Source: Lentisphaeria bacterium | GTDB taxonomy: Bacteria > Verrucomicrobiota > Lentisphaeria > Oligosphaerales > Oligosphaeraceae | DNA: 39,114 bases | Assembly: GCA_024405215.1 (NCBI GenBank) | Contig: JAKSPB010000028.1 | Coordinates: 1-39,114, forward strand | Direction: 5' to 3' | In this document: piece by piece, positions 13,526 through 20,584 of the stretch | Layout of the letters: each line of letters begins with the position of its first letter | Position numbering within the stretch: position 1 is the stretch's first letter | The notes under the pieces: model-generated | What the model saw: the letters and a program-made list of their open reading frames with translations, nothing else | What the model was told of the DNA's origin: nothing | Databases searched by the model: none | Made by a program: the position numbers and the translations under genes

Positions 13526-14923
13526 ATGCCTTTTCTTTCTTTTGATACGCTGGAAAAAGTAACTTCCGGCAAATGGCTGGTTGAACCATCCTGTACTCGG
13601 CGGAACGGAATCGTGAAAATCACAGACGACAGTCGTTCTCTGCCGGAAGGGGCGTTGTTCCTGGCCATTCGCGGGGAACTGACCGACGGACACAAATATG
13701 TTTCCAACGCCTTGCATGGCGGCGCGGCTGCCATTCTGGTGCAGAATGCTCCGGAAGACGCCCTGCTGGAAGAAATGAAGAGCCGCGGTTGTCCGTGCCT
13801 GCAGGTGGAGGATTCCCTGTGCGCCTACCAGAAGCTGGCCTTGTGGCACCGTCGGCAATTCCCTCGGGCGAAGATTCTCGCCATTACGGGAAGTTGCGGA
13901 AAGACAAGTACCAAGGAGATGATTGCCTCCATTCTGGAACAACGCTTCCCTGGAGGTGTGCTGAAGACCATCGGCTCCACGAACAACCACTTTGGCGTGC
14001 CGAGGAATCTCTACCGCATGGATGAAGCAACGAAGGTTGCGGTGATTGAGATGGGAACGAACCATCCGGGGGAAATTGCGAATCTGGTCTCCCTGGCGCC
14101 GCCTGAAGTGGGCGTGGTCTGCAATATCGGCTGTGCCCATCTGGAATTCTTCCATGACCTGCACGGCGTGGCGACGGAGAAATCGTCCATTCTGGCTGGG
14201 ACCCTGCCGGATGGACGATGTGTCTATCCGGCGGATGCGACCGGGGTGGAAATTCTACGGGATCGCGTGGGCGAGCGCAAGTGCCTTTCCTTCGGCAAGG
14301 GCGATGATGCGGATGTCCACTACGAGTATCTGGGATTCAAGGACGGGAAGTTCATCTTGCTGCTGCGCTGGAAGCGTACGGGAATCCAGTGGGTCTTTGA
14401 CTGGAGTCTGGGAGGTGAGCACATGGCTGCCAACGCGGCCTGCGCCGCAGCCGCCGCCACCGCGCTGGGATGCACCCCGGAGGAAGTCGTCGCGGGGTTG
14501 CGATGTTGCGTCCTGCCGGGGGCAAGACTGGAAGTCAAGGAGGTGGATGGGGTCCACTGGGTCAATGATGCCTTCAATGCCAATCCCACCAGCACCCGCG
14601 CGGCAATTGACTGGTTTGCGGAAGTGGTGCCGGCGGGGGCGCCTGCCATTCTGGTGCTGGGAGACATGCTGGAACTTGGGACGGGCGCTCTCCAGGCGCA
14701 CGAGGAAATCCTGGCATACGCGCGAAAAGCCTGCCCGGATGCCAGGCTGCTGACCGTGGGCGCACTGATGAGGCAGGCTGTGGAAAAGCTGTCGGACCAT
14801 TCCATGGAGAATTGCGCGGACGCAGGGGCGGCAAAGGCCATGCTGGAGCGGGAAATGCTCCCGGAAAGCTGGATTCTCCTCAAGAGTTCCCATGGAATCG
14901 GTCTGTCCAAGGTGGCGCCGTAA
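13526..14923 (+). CDS. murF: UDP-N-acetylmuramoyl-tripeptide--D-alanyl-D-alanine ligase MurF
   Basis: The 465-residue Mur ligase adds D-Ala-D-Ala to the UDP-MurNAc-tripeptide, the last cytoplasmic step of peptidoglycan stem synthesis. The N-terminal UDP-binding domain carries KITDDSRSLPEGALFLAIRG. The ATP loop is AITGSCGKTSTKEM (about 119-132). Next come STNNHFGVP and VIEMGTNHPGEI. The C-terminal domain has NDAFNANPTSTRAAID and LGDMLELG, both specific for MurF. It stands outside a mur/fts cluster, between recA and tRNA-Thr. No clear promoter was found. Confidence 0.95.
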   Translation: MPFLSFDTLEKVTSGKWLVEPSCTRRNGIVKITDDSRSLPEGALFLAIRGELTDGHKYVSNALHGGAAAILVQNAPEDALLEEMKSRGCPCLQVEDSLCAYQKLALWHRRQFPRAKILAITGSCGKTSTKEMIASILEQRFPGGVLKTIGSTNNHFGVPRNLYRMDEATKVAVIEMGTNHPGEIANLVSLAPPEVGVVCNIGCAHLEFFHDLHGVATEKSSILAGTLPDGRCVYPADATGVEILRDRVGERKCLSFGKGDDADVHYEYLGFKDGKFILLLRWKRTGIQWVFDWSLGGEHMAANAACAAAAATALGCTPEEVVAGLRCCVLPGARLEVKEVDGVHWVNDAFNANPTSTRAAIDWFAEVVPAGAPAILVLGDMLELGTGALQAHEEILAYARKACPDARLLTVGALMRQAVEKLSDHSMENCADAGAAKAMLEREMLPESWILLKSSHGIGLSKVAP

Positions 14924-14996
14924 GTCAGAAGAAGTCTGTTTCGGGAAAAAAGTGAAGATTTTCACGAGAAAATAAACGAAAAAGAACGAAACAGGC

Positions 14997-15024
14997 TTGC
15001 AATCCCGAAAAGGACGCTTATCTT
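14997..15024 (+). promoter_or_regulatory. Promoter of the tRNA-Thr/tuf transcript (TTGCAA-N16-TATCTT)
   Basis: TTGCAA at 14997-15002 and TATCTT at 15019-15024 have 16-base spacing, the same geometry and -10 box as recA. The tRNA begins about 60 bases downstream. Confidence 0.78.
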
Positions 15025-15086
15025 AACGAACGCGCCGACAATCAACGCGAAACAAAACGCGAAGGATCAAGGCTGACAATCTTGGT

Positions 15087-15162
<76 letters not shown>

Positions 15163-15173
15163 GCATCTTGGAA

Positions 15174-15210
15174 GCATGGACGGGCTGTATAAGTCCATCC
15201 ATGCCTTTTT
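15174..15210 (+). terminator. Terminator-like hairpin between tRNA-Thr and tuf
   Basis: GCATGGA (15174-15180) can pair with TCCATGC (15198-15204), followed by CTTTTT (15205-15210). An alternative pairing, ATGGAC/GTCCAT, is possible. It could terminate part of the transcripts starting at the tRNA promoter, or mark the 3' processing region of the tRNA. Confidence 0.65.
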
Positions 15211-15214
15211 GTCT

Positions 15215-15290
15215 ATAGAGGTTTCACTCCTCTATCTAAGATTTTTTCTTAGTTGAATTGAACTGAAGTAAAGAAGCCGCATTCGGCGGC
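15215..15290 (+). promoter_or_regulatory. Structured leader of tuf with consecutive stem-loops
   Basis: ATAGAGG/CCTCTAT (15215-15221 with 15229-15235) is followed at once by CTAAGA/TCTTAG (15236-15241 with 15247-15252, loop of five T). A short GCCGC/GCGGC hairpin lies near 15276-15290. With the preceding terminator-like hairpin, they give tuf an unusually structured 5' region. Their role (RNA processing, stability or regulation) is not known. Confidence 0.55.
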
Positions 15291-15318
15291 GCTTCGCAAC
15301 AACAAACGAGGTAGCAAA

Positions 15319-16545
15319 ATGGCAAAAGAAACCTTCGTGCGTGATAAGCCGCACTGCAACATTGGTACTATCGGCCACATCGACCACGGCAAGACCACTC
15401 TGACTGCCGCCATCACCATGGTGCAGTCTGCTATCTTCGGTGGTGATGTCCGCTCCTACTCCCAGATTGATAACGCCCCCGAGGAAAAGGCTCGTGGTAT
15501 CACGATCAACACCTCCCACGTTGAGTACCAGACCGAGAAGCGTCACTACGCTCACGTTGACTGCCCCGGACACGCCGACTATATCAAGAACATGATCACC
15601 GGTGCCGCCCAGATGGATGGCGCCATCCTGGTCATCGCCGCCACCGACGGTGTGATGGCCCAGACTTCCGAGCACGTTCTGCTGGCCCGCCAGGTCGGCG
15701 TTCCTGCCATCGTTGTCTTCATGAACAAGACCGATATGGTTGATGACCCCGAGCTGCTCGACCTGGTTGACGCCGAAGTCCGCGATCTGCTGAGCAAGTA
15801 TGACTTCCCCGGCGACGACACCCCCATCATCCGTGGTTCCGCTCTGAAGGTCAACGAGATCCTGGGCAATGCCGAACCTTCCAAGATGAAGGAAATCGCC
15901 GAGACCGCTCCTGAGTGCCAGTGCATCCGTGAGCTGATGGCTGCCGTTGACAGCTTCATCCCGGATCCTGTCCGTCCTCTGGACCAGGCTTTCCTGATGC
16001 CCATCGAAGACGTCTTCTCCATTGAAGGCCGTGGTACCGTTGTGACCGGTCGTGTCGAGCGTGGTATCATCAAGGTTGGTGACGCGGTCGAGATCGTTGG
16101 TCTGAAGGAAACCCAGAAGACCACCGTTACCGGTGTTGAAATGTTCCGCAAGCTTCTGGACCAGGGCCAGGCTGGTGATAACATCGGTTGCCTGCTGCGT
16201 GGCACCAAGAAGGAAGATGTCCAGCGCGGTCAGATCCTGGCCGTCCCCGGCAGCATCAAGCCTCATACCAAGTTCAAGTGCCAGGTTTACGTCCTGACCA
16301 AGGAAGAAGGTGGCCGCCACACCCAGTTCAAGGATGGTTATCGTCCTCAGTTCTACATCCGCACCACTGACGTGACGGGTGTCTGCCACCTGGAAGAGGG
16401 TGTCCAGATGATCATGCCTGGCGACCACGCCACCATGACCATTGAGCTGATCGCTCCTGTCGCCATGGAAGTTGGTCTGCGCTTCGCCATCCGCGAAGGC
16501 GGCCGCACCGTTGGCGCCGGTAACGTCTCCGAGATCATCGAGTAG
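15319..16545 (+). CDS. tuf: Translation elongation factor Tu
   Basis: The 408-residue GTPase delivers aminoacyl-tRNA to the ribosome. Motifs: P-loop GHIDHGKT (19-26), with Ile where most EF-Tu have Val; switch [22 protein letters not shown]; the NKTD nucleotide-specificity loop (NKCD in most EF-Tu); and the domain II/III motifs [13 protein letters not shown] and [16 protein letters not shown]. The length is slightly above the usual 394-400. GAGGT at 15308-15312 fixes the start. Codon use is strongly biased, with no TTA, CTA or TCA codons, as expected of one of the most expressed genes. Confidence 0.98.
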   Translation: MAKETFVRDKPHCNIGTIGHIDHGKTTLTAAITMVQSAIFGGDVRSYSQIDNAPEEKARGITINTSHVEYQTEKRHYAHVDCPGHADYIKNMITGAAQMDGAILVIAATDGVMAQTSEHVLLARQVGVPAIVVFMNKTDMVDDPELLDLVDAEVRDLLSKYDFPGDDTPIIRGSALKVNEILGNAEPSKMKEIAETAPECQCIRELMAAVDSFIPDPVRPLDQAFLMPIEDVFSIEGRGTVVTGRVERGIIKVGDAVEIVGLKETQKTTVTGVEMFRKLLDQGQAGDNIGCLLRGTKKEDVQRGQILAVPGSIKPHTKFKCQVYVLTKEEGGRHTQFKDGYRPQFYIRTTDVTGVCHLEEGVQMIMPGDHATMTIELIAPVAMEVGLRFAIREGGRTVGAGNVSEIIE

Positions 16546-16635
16546 TTTTCGCAAGACGTGTCAGGAATTCCTCCTGTCAGGCGACTGGCGGGAGGAAGTC
16601 TTCACTCTCAAGAAAACGTTTAAGGAGCCATTACC

Positions 16636-16788
16636 ATGCCCTCCGAGATCATCCAGATGGCCTGCACTGAGTGCAAGCGCCGCAACTACACCACGACCAA
16701 GAACAAGCGCAATACTCCTGGCCGTTTGGAAATGAAGAAGTATTGCAAGTGGGATCGCAAGGTTACCACTCACCGCGAAGTGCGGTAG
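16636..16788 (+). CDS. rpmG: 50S ribosomal protein L33
   Basis: A 50-residue protein, [20 protein letters not shown] onward, containing [13 protein letters not shown]. This is the zinc-ribbon L33 with the first CxxC and a later cysteine (C39); the fourth cysteine of the complete ribbon appears missing, because YCKWD has no second C. AAGGAG at 16622-16627 sets the start. It lies 90 bases after tuf and 39 bases before tRNA-Trp, the standard order tuf-rpmG-tRNA-Trp-secE-nusG. Confidence 0.95.
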   Translation: MPSEIIQMACTECKRRNYTTTKNKRNTPGRLEMKKYCKWDRKVTTHREVR

Positions 16789-16827
16789 GCTTTCGGGATA
16801 ACATCCGATAGTTTGAATTTCCCTCGC

Positions 16828-16903
16828 AGGAGAGTAGCTCAATTGGTAGAGCAGCGGTCTCCAAAACCGCAGGTCGCAGGTTCGATCCCTGTCTCTCCTG
16901 CCA
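16828..16903 (+). tRNA. tRNA-Trp (anticodon CCA)
   Basis: A full cloverleaf of 76 bases: acceptor AGGAGAG/CTCTCCT, D-arm GCTC/GAGC, anticodon stem GCGGT/ACCGC with loop CTCCAAA (anticodon CCA), T-arm GCAGG/CCTGT with loop TTCGATC, discriminator G and encoded CCA at 16901-16903. It lies between rpmG and secE, as in many bacteria. Confidence 0.97.
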
Positions 16904-16935
16904 TTACTGTTTTAAAAACATACCCCGCTAGAACA

Positions 16936-17136
16936 ATGGTGAATCCTGTCAAGGCAATCCAGAATCTCTATTTCGAGACAGTAGAAGAGATGAAGAAGTG
17001 CACTTGGCCCACGAAGAAGGAACTTGTTCGTTCCACTGGCGTGGTGCTGACGAGCCTGGCTATTCTGACTGTTATGGTAATGATCTTTGACTGGGCTTTC
17101 CAGTCTGCCGTTCGGCTGATTGCCGGCATGAACTAA
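16936..17136 (+). CDS. secE: Preprotein translocase subunit SecE
   Basis: A 66-residue single-span membrane protein, the short form of SecE that clamps SecY. The amphipathic helix motif TVEEMKKCTWPTKKELVRST is followed by one transmembrane helix (VVLTSLAILTVMVMIFDWAF). ATG 16936 is chosen because the longer frame would run through the tRNA-Trp gene. No Shine-Dalgarno is visible. nusG follows after 28 bases. Confidence 0.95.
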   Translation: MVNPVKAIQNLYFETVEEMKKCTWPTKKELVRSTGVVLTSLAILTVMVMIFDWAFQSAVRLIAGMN

Positions 17137-17164
17137 TTTATCCGTCCATCGGTAGAGGATCATT

Positions 17165-17740
17165 ATGGACAATTTCGAAAAGATGAAGAGCCATTGGTAT
17201 GTTCTTCAGGTCATGAGTGGCCAGGAGAATCGTGCCATGAACCTGATTCAGATTCGTCGTGAACAAGATGTCCGCGATGGCATCGATGATGGCGTTGACG
17301 ACATCAAGATTCCGATGGACAAGATCGAGGTTCCCCAGAAGAACAAGAAGCCTGTCATTCGCGAAAAGAAGCGTTATCCTGGATATGTTTTGATTCAGGC
17401 GCGTCTTTATCAGGAAGACGGGCAGATCAATCCCGACGTGTGGGATTTGATCAAGAACACCCAGGGTGTCATCAGCTTTGTCGGCGGCGAACATCCCGTC
17501 ATGCTTTCCAAGGAAGATGTGATGGAGATGCTCCGCAGTGAAGAAGAGGCCGAGCAGCCGAAGCCCCAGATTCAGTACAATGTGGGCGAAACGGTCACCA
17601 TCAAGAGTGGTGCCTTTGAAGGTTTCGAGGCGCTCATTGAAGGGATTGTCGACCGGGGACGCCTCAAAGTTTCCGTCAACATCTTCGGACGTCAGACTGC
17701 CATGGAACTTGGCAATGATGAAGTCGAGAAAGTGAATTAG
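17165..17740 (+). CDS. nusG: Transcription termination/antitermination protein NusG
   Basis: The 191-residue protein has an N-terminal NGN domain (HWYVLQVMSGQENRAMNLIQ, then KKRYPGYVLIQARL) and a C-terminal KOW domain (VGETVTIKSGAFEGFEALIE). It binds RNA polymerase and couples it to ribosomes or Rho. A charged insert at about residues 35-62 (DGIDDGVDDIKIPMDKIEV) lies between NGN strands, longer than in E. coli NusG. It is followed by a rho-independent terminator, which separates it from the L11 operon. Confidence 0.96.
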   Translation: MDNFEKMKSHWYVLQVMSGQENRAMNLIQIRREQDVRDGIDDGVDDIKIPMDKIEVPQKNKKPVIREKKRYPGYVLIQARLYQEDGQINPDVWDLIKNTQGVISFVGGEHPVMLSKEDVMEMLRSEEEAEQPKPQIQYNVGETVTIKSGAFEGFEALIEGIVDRGRLKVSVNIFGRQTAMELGNDEVEKVN

Positions 17741-17762
17741 CTTTCCGGAAAAGTTTTTTGAA

Positions 17763-17793
17763 AACCGTCAGGTGAACGCCTGGCGGTTTTTTT
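17763..17793 (+). terminator. Rho-independent terminator after nusG
   Basis: A 10-bp stem, AACCGTCAGG (17763-17772) with CCTGGCGGTT (17779-17788, one G-U pair), has a TGAACG loop and is followed by a T-run to 17793. It lies 23 bases after the nusG stop. Confidence 0.93.
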
Positions 17794-18045
17794 GTGTTGC
17801 ATGGTATAGACGGGAAATTTCAGGAAACAACATACTTAAGTTGCCTGCGTGTTTTGATGCTGCGTTTTTCCGAGGCTTGCGCCTCTGGCGCAGGGCAAGT
17901 CCGTATCGTCAATCAATAACGGCAGCTTAGGTATATTGTTCCCGTTTTTTTTCTGCTGGAGAGTCTCGGGGGAGGGGGGCGTTGCGTCCCGTATGAGTTT
18001 TTTGAAAATCAGTCAGGAATTGTCAGGTTTCTTTCTTCCTTGCCC

Positions 18046-18073
18046 TTGCAATACGGAGAACACATCTTATAGT
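18046..18073 (+). promoter_or_regulatory. Promoter of the rplKAJL-rpoBC operon (TTGCAA-N16-TATAGT)
   Basis: TTGCAA at 18046-18051 and TATAGT at 18068-18073 are 16 bases apart, inside a 460-base gene-free spacer (17741-18200). The transcript would start near 18080 and carry a leader of about 120 bases. The rest of the spacer holds the nusG terminator, a small GAGGC/GCCTC hairpin near 17871-17885 and no convincing gene. Confidence 0.75.
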
Positions 18074-18095
18074 ACACGTTTGTCTTCATGGCAGG

Positions 18096-18130
18096 CGAAC
18101 TGTACCCTGTCGGTACAGTTCGGATTTTTC
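18096..18130 (+). promoter_or_regulatory. Leader hairpin with T-run before rplK (attenuator candidate)
   Basis: CGAACTGTACC (18096-18106) pairs perfectly with GGTACAGTTCG (18112-18122) around a CTGTC loop, then GATTTTTC follows. It starts roughly 20 bases after the predicted transcription start. It looks like an intrinsic terminator placed inside the leader of the ribosomal protein operon. Autoregulation by L1 acts in this leader in E. coli, but no L1 site was identified here. Confidence 0.7.
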
Positions 18131-18200
18131 AATTAAGTGACGTTTCCTGGGAGAGGCCCTGCCACTGCTTACCAGAAGACGTCCGATAGGAACAAACACG

Positions 18201-18626
18201 ATGGCAAAGAAAGTCACGGGTGTAGTTCGACTGCAGATTCCCGCTGGCGCTGCCAATCCGGCACCTCCCGTAGGTCCCGCGTTGGGTCAGGCTGGCGTGA
18301 ACATCATGTCGTTCTGCAAGCAGTTCAATGCTGCGACCCAGGGTCAGGCCGGGTTGGTGATTCCTGTGGTGATCACGGTCTACCAGGACCGCTCCTTCAC
18401 CTTCATCACCAAGTCGCCACCCGCTGCGGTCCTTCTGAAGAAGGCAGCTGGCATCACATCCGGAGCCAAGGCTCCCGGATCCGAAAAAGTCGGCAAAGTC
18501 ACTCGCAAAGACCTGGAGGCGATTGCGGAGACCAAGAAGGCCGATATGAACTCTCGTAGTGTCGAGGCGGCGGTGAAAGTTATCGCCGGCACGGCACGTA
18601 GCATGGGAATTGAGGTGGTCGAATGA
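18201..18626 (+). CDS. rplK: 50S ribosomal protein L11
   Basis: The 141-residue protein is standard length. Its N-terminal domain is rich in conserved prolines ([20 protein letters not shown]) and [19 protein letters not shown]. The C-terminal rRNA-binding domain carries [20 protein letters not shown] and [20 protein letters not shown]. It forms the base of the stalk at the GTPase centre. Its last codons overlap rplA by 4 bases. Confidence 0.98.
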   Translation: MAKKVTGVVRLQIPAGAANPAPPVGPALGQAGVNIMSFCKQFNAATQGQAGLVIPVVITVYQDRSFTFITKSPPAAVLLKKAAGITSGAKAPGSEKVGKVTRKDLEAIAETKKADMNSRSVEAAVKVIAGTARSMGIEVVE

Positions 18627-19324
18627 AGCACAGAAGCAAGCTTTATCGCTCTCGTTGCGAAAATCTGGATCGCAGCAAGAGTTACACCTTCGACGAAGGC
18701 GTCAAGCTCCTCAAGTCCATGCCGACTGCGAAGTTCGACGAGACCGTCGAAATGGCGTTTGTGCTGGGGATTGACCCCCGGCAGTCCGACCAGATTGTCC
18801 GTGGCGCGGTGGTTCTGCCCCGTGGCACTGGCAAAACCCAGAAGGTCGTGGTGGTCGCTGATGGCGAGGCCGCGGATGCCGCAAAGGCAGCCGGAGCTGA
18901 CGAAGTCGGCTACCAGGAACTTTTGCAGAAGATCAAGGGTGGTTGGCTGGATTTCGACATCCTGATCGCGACTCCCGCCGCGATGAAGGAAGTCCGTACC
19001 CTGGGACGTGTCCTGGGTCCGCGCGGACTGATGCCGAACCCGAAGACCGGTACCGTCACGGATGACACCGCCACTGCTGTCCAGCAGGCCAAGGCCGGTC
19101 GTGTGGAATACCGCTGCGACAAGGCCGGTTGCGTGATGATGCCAGTCGGCAAGCTCTCCTTTGACGCTGACGCTCTTCTGGAAAACATGCGCACTGCGTT
19201 CATCACGATGACCAAGGCCCGTCCTGCCGCCGTCAAGGGGCAGTACATGAAGGGAGCCACTCTGTGCTCCACCATGGGCCCTGGCATTCCTCTGGACACC
19301 AATGTCAAGTTTGAGGAGAAGTAA
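18623..19324 (+). CDS. rplA: 50S ribosomal protein L1
   Basis: The 233-residue L1-stalk protein shows the family signature: [51 protein letters not shown] and GPGIPLDTN near the end. In other bacteria L1 also represses its own operon by binding the leader RNA. The ATGA overlap with rplK indicates translational coupling; rplJ starts 3 bases after its stop. Confidence 0.98.
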   Translation: MKHRSKLYRSRCENLDRSKSYTFDEGVKLLKSMPTAKFDETVEMAFVLGIDPRQSDQIVRGAVVLPRGTGKTQKVVVVADGEAADAAKAAGADEVGYQELLQKIKGGWLDFDILIATPAAMKEVRTLGRVLGPRGLMPNPKTGTVTDDTATAVQQAKAGRVEYRCDKAGCVMMPVGKLSFDADALLENMRTAFITMTKARPAAVKGQYMKGATLCSTMGPGIPLDTNVKFEEK

Positions 19325-19327
19325 GCG

Positions 19328-19834
19328 ATGAGATCAGAAAAACTTCAGATGTTGGAAGTGGTGAAGGGGCTGATGGAAAACAAGCCTATCTTCGTCATCG
19401 GGTTCAACGCTCTGACCGTCGCTGAGTTCAGCGAATTCCGTACCAAGCTGTCCGCCATCGGCGCCGAAGTCCACGTGGTCAAGAATTCCTTGATTGCGAA
19501 GGCCGCCGCCGCCCTCGGCTACGACGACTTGGCGAAGCAGAATCTCACCCAGGCCAGTGCCCTTGTCAGTGGAAACGCCGACGCCCTGGCGATGGCCAAG
19601 GCAATCAAGGAGCTGTCCAAGACGGCAATCGCCGAGGACAAGTCCTCCAAAGTTTGCTTCAAGGTGGGATACCTTGACGGTAAGTTGCAGTCTGCCGAGG
19701 ATCTGGTTGCCCTGGCAGATCTGCCGCCCCGTGAAGTCCTCCTGGCTCAGCTGCTCGGTCTGTTGCAGACCGTTCCTGGCCAGCTGGTCCGCCTCATCAA
19801 TGCTTACAAAGAGAAGAAAGAGCAAGCCGCCTAA
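19328..19834 (+). CDS. rplJ: 50S ribosomal protein L10
   Basis: The 168-residue L10 anchors L7/L12 dimers to the ribosomal stalk. It shows [20 protein letters not shown]-like family features ([19 protein letters not shown]), [11 protein letters not shown], and the C-terminal alpha-helix that binds L7/L12 ([20 protein letters not shown]). It lies between rplA and rplL; an AAGGAAAC site precedes rplL. Confidence 0.97.
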   Translation: MRSEKLQMLEVVKGLMENKPIFVIGFNALTVAEFSEFRTKLSAIGAEVHVVKNSLIAKAAAALGYDDLAKQNLTQASALVSGNADALAMAKAIKELSKTAIAEDKSSKVCFKVGYLDGKLQSAEDLVALADLPPREVLLAQLLGLLQTVPGQLVRLINAYKEKKEQAA

Positions 19835-19855
19835 AACCTTTAAGGAAACACAACA

Positions 19856-20251
19856 ATGGCTGACGAGAAGATCGAATTGACTGCCGAGATGGAGCAGTTT
19901 GTGAGTTACATCGAGGGTCTGACCATCCAGGACCTGTCCAAGCTTGTCAAGGCTCTGGAAGAGCGTCTTGGTGTCAGCGCCGCTGCCCCCGTGGCCGTGG
20001 CCGCCGCCGGTGCCGCTGCCGCCGCCCCCGTCGAGGAGAAGACTGAGTTTGATGTCATCCTGGTCGAGGCTGGTGCCCAGAAGATCCCCGTGATCAAGGA
20101 AGTCCGCGCTCTGACCGGTCTCGGCCTGAAAGAGGCCAAGGACCTGGTTGATGGTGCTCCGAAGCCCATCAAGACCGGTGCTTCCAAGGAAGAGGCCGAG
20201 CAGATCAAGGCCAAGCTGGAAGCCGCTGGCGCCAAGGTCGAGGTCAAATAA
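19856..20251 (+). CDS. rplL: 50S ribosomal protein L7/L12
   Basis: The 131-residue stalk protein has an N-terminal dimerisation domain ([18 protein letters not shown]), an alanine/valine-rich hinge (about residues 42-60) and a C-terminal factor-binding domain ([40 protein letters not shown]). It recruits elongation factors. It is followed by a 333-base spacer with several hairpins before rpoB. Confidence 0.98.
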   Translation: MADEKIELTAEMEQFVSYIEGLTIQDLSKLVKALEERLGVSAAAPVAVAAAGAAAAAPVEEKTEFDVILVEAGAQKIPVIKEVRALTGLGLKEAKDLVDGAPKPIKTGASKEEAEQIKAKLEAAGAKVEVK

Positions 20252-20284
20252 TTTGACTGTTCGAGCTGTCGCATAGTGACGAAT

Positions 20285-20341
20285 CGCCGCAAGAGTGCCT
20301 TCGGGTACGCTTGCGGCGCTTTTGCGCCTTAAGAAAGGCGC
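20285..20341 (+). promoter_or_regulatory. Two hairpins after rplL (attenuator/processing candidate)
   Basis: CGCCGCAAG (20285-20293) pairs with CTTGCGGCG (20310-20318) and is followed by CTTTTG. Then GCGCCTT (20324-20330) pairs with AAGGCGC (20335-20341). The first could act as a partial terminator lowering rpoBC transcription relative to the ribosomal genes. In E. coli an attenuator sits in the same rplL-rpoB spacer. Confidence 0.6.
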
Positions 20342-20503
20342 CTCCGCATCTCCGTGCCGAGGGATATTTCTTCGACCTGGAGATGTGGAGAAAGGCATCC
20401 CTAGGTATTTTTGCGTTGGGCGGTGAGACGAAATAGATCGCCTACGATATTGCCGGAAGGGAGGATGCCTTGAGGTCAGGGGAGGTATTTCACCTGTCCG
20501 GGA

Positions 20504-20526
20504 AACGGCTTCCTGCCGTTTTTTTT
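20504..20526 (+). terminator. Rho-independent terminator immediately before rpoB
   Basis: AACGGC (20504-20509), TTCCT loop, GCCGTT (20515-20520) and a run of T reaching 20526 form a typical small intrinsic terminator 59 bases before the rpoB start. No clear promoter lies between it and rpoB, so it probably works as an attenuator for read-through transcripts. Confidence 0.8.
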
Positions 20527-20584
20527 CCCATGGTTTTTTGTTTTTTTTGTGTCACATACCGAGTTCTTCAACAGAAGGAGCATC

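Noticed and set aside
16813-16935. Longer N-terminus for SecE
   Set aside because: It would be translated from the tRNA-Trp gene; the 66-residue form matches SecE.
17936-18136. Small gene in the nusG-rplK spacer
   Set aside because: The frame crosses the promoter and the leader hairpin and has no Shine-Dalgarno or family features.
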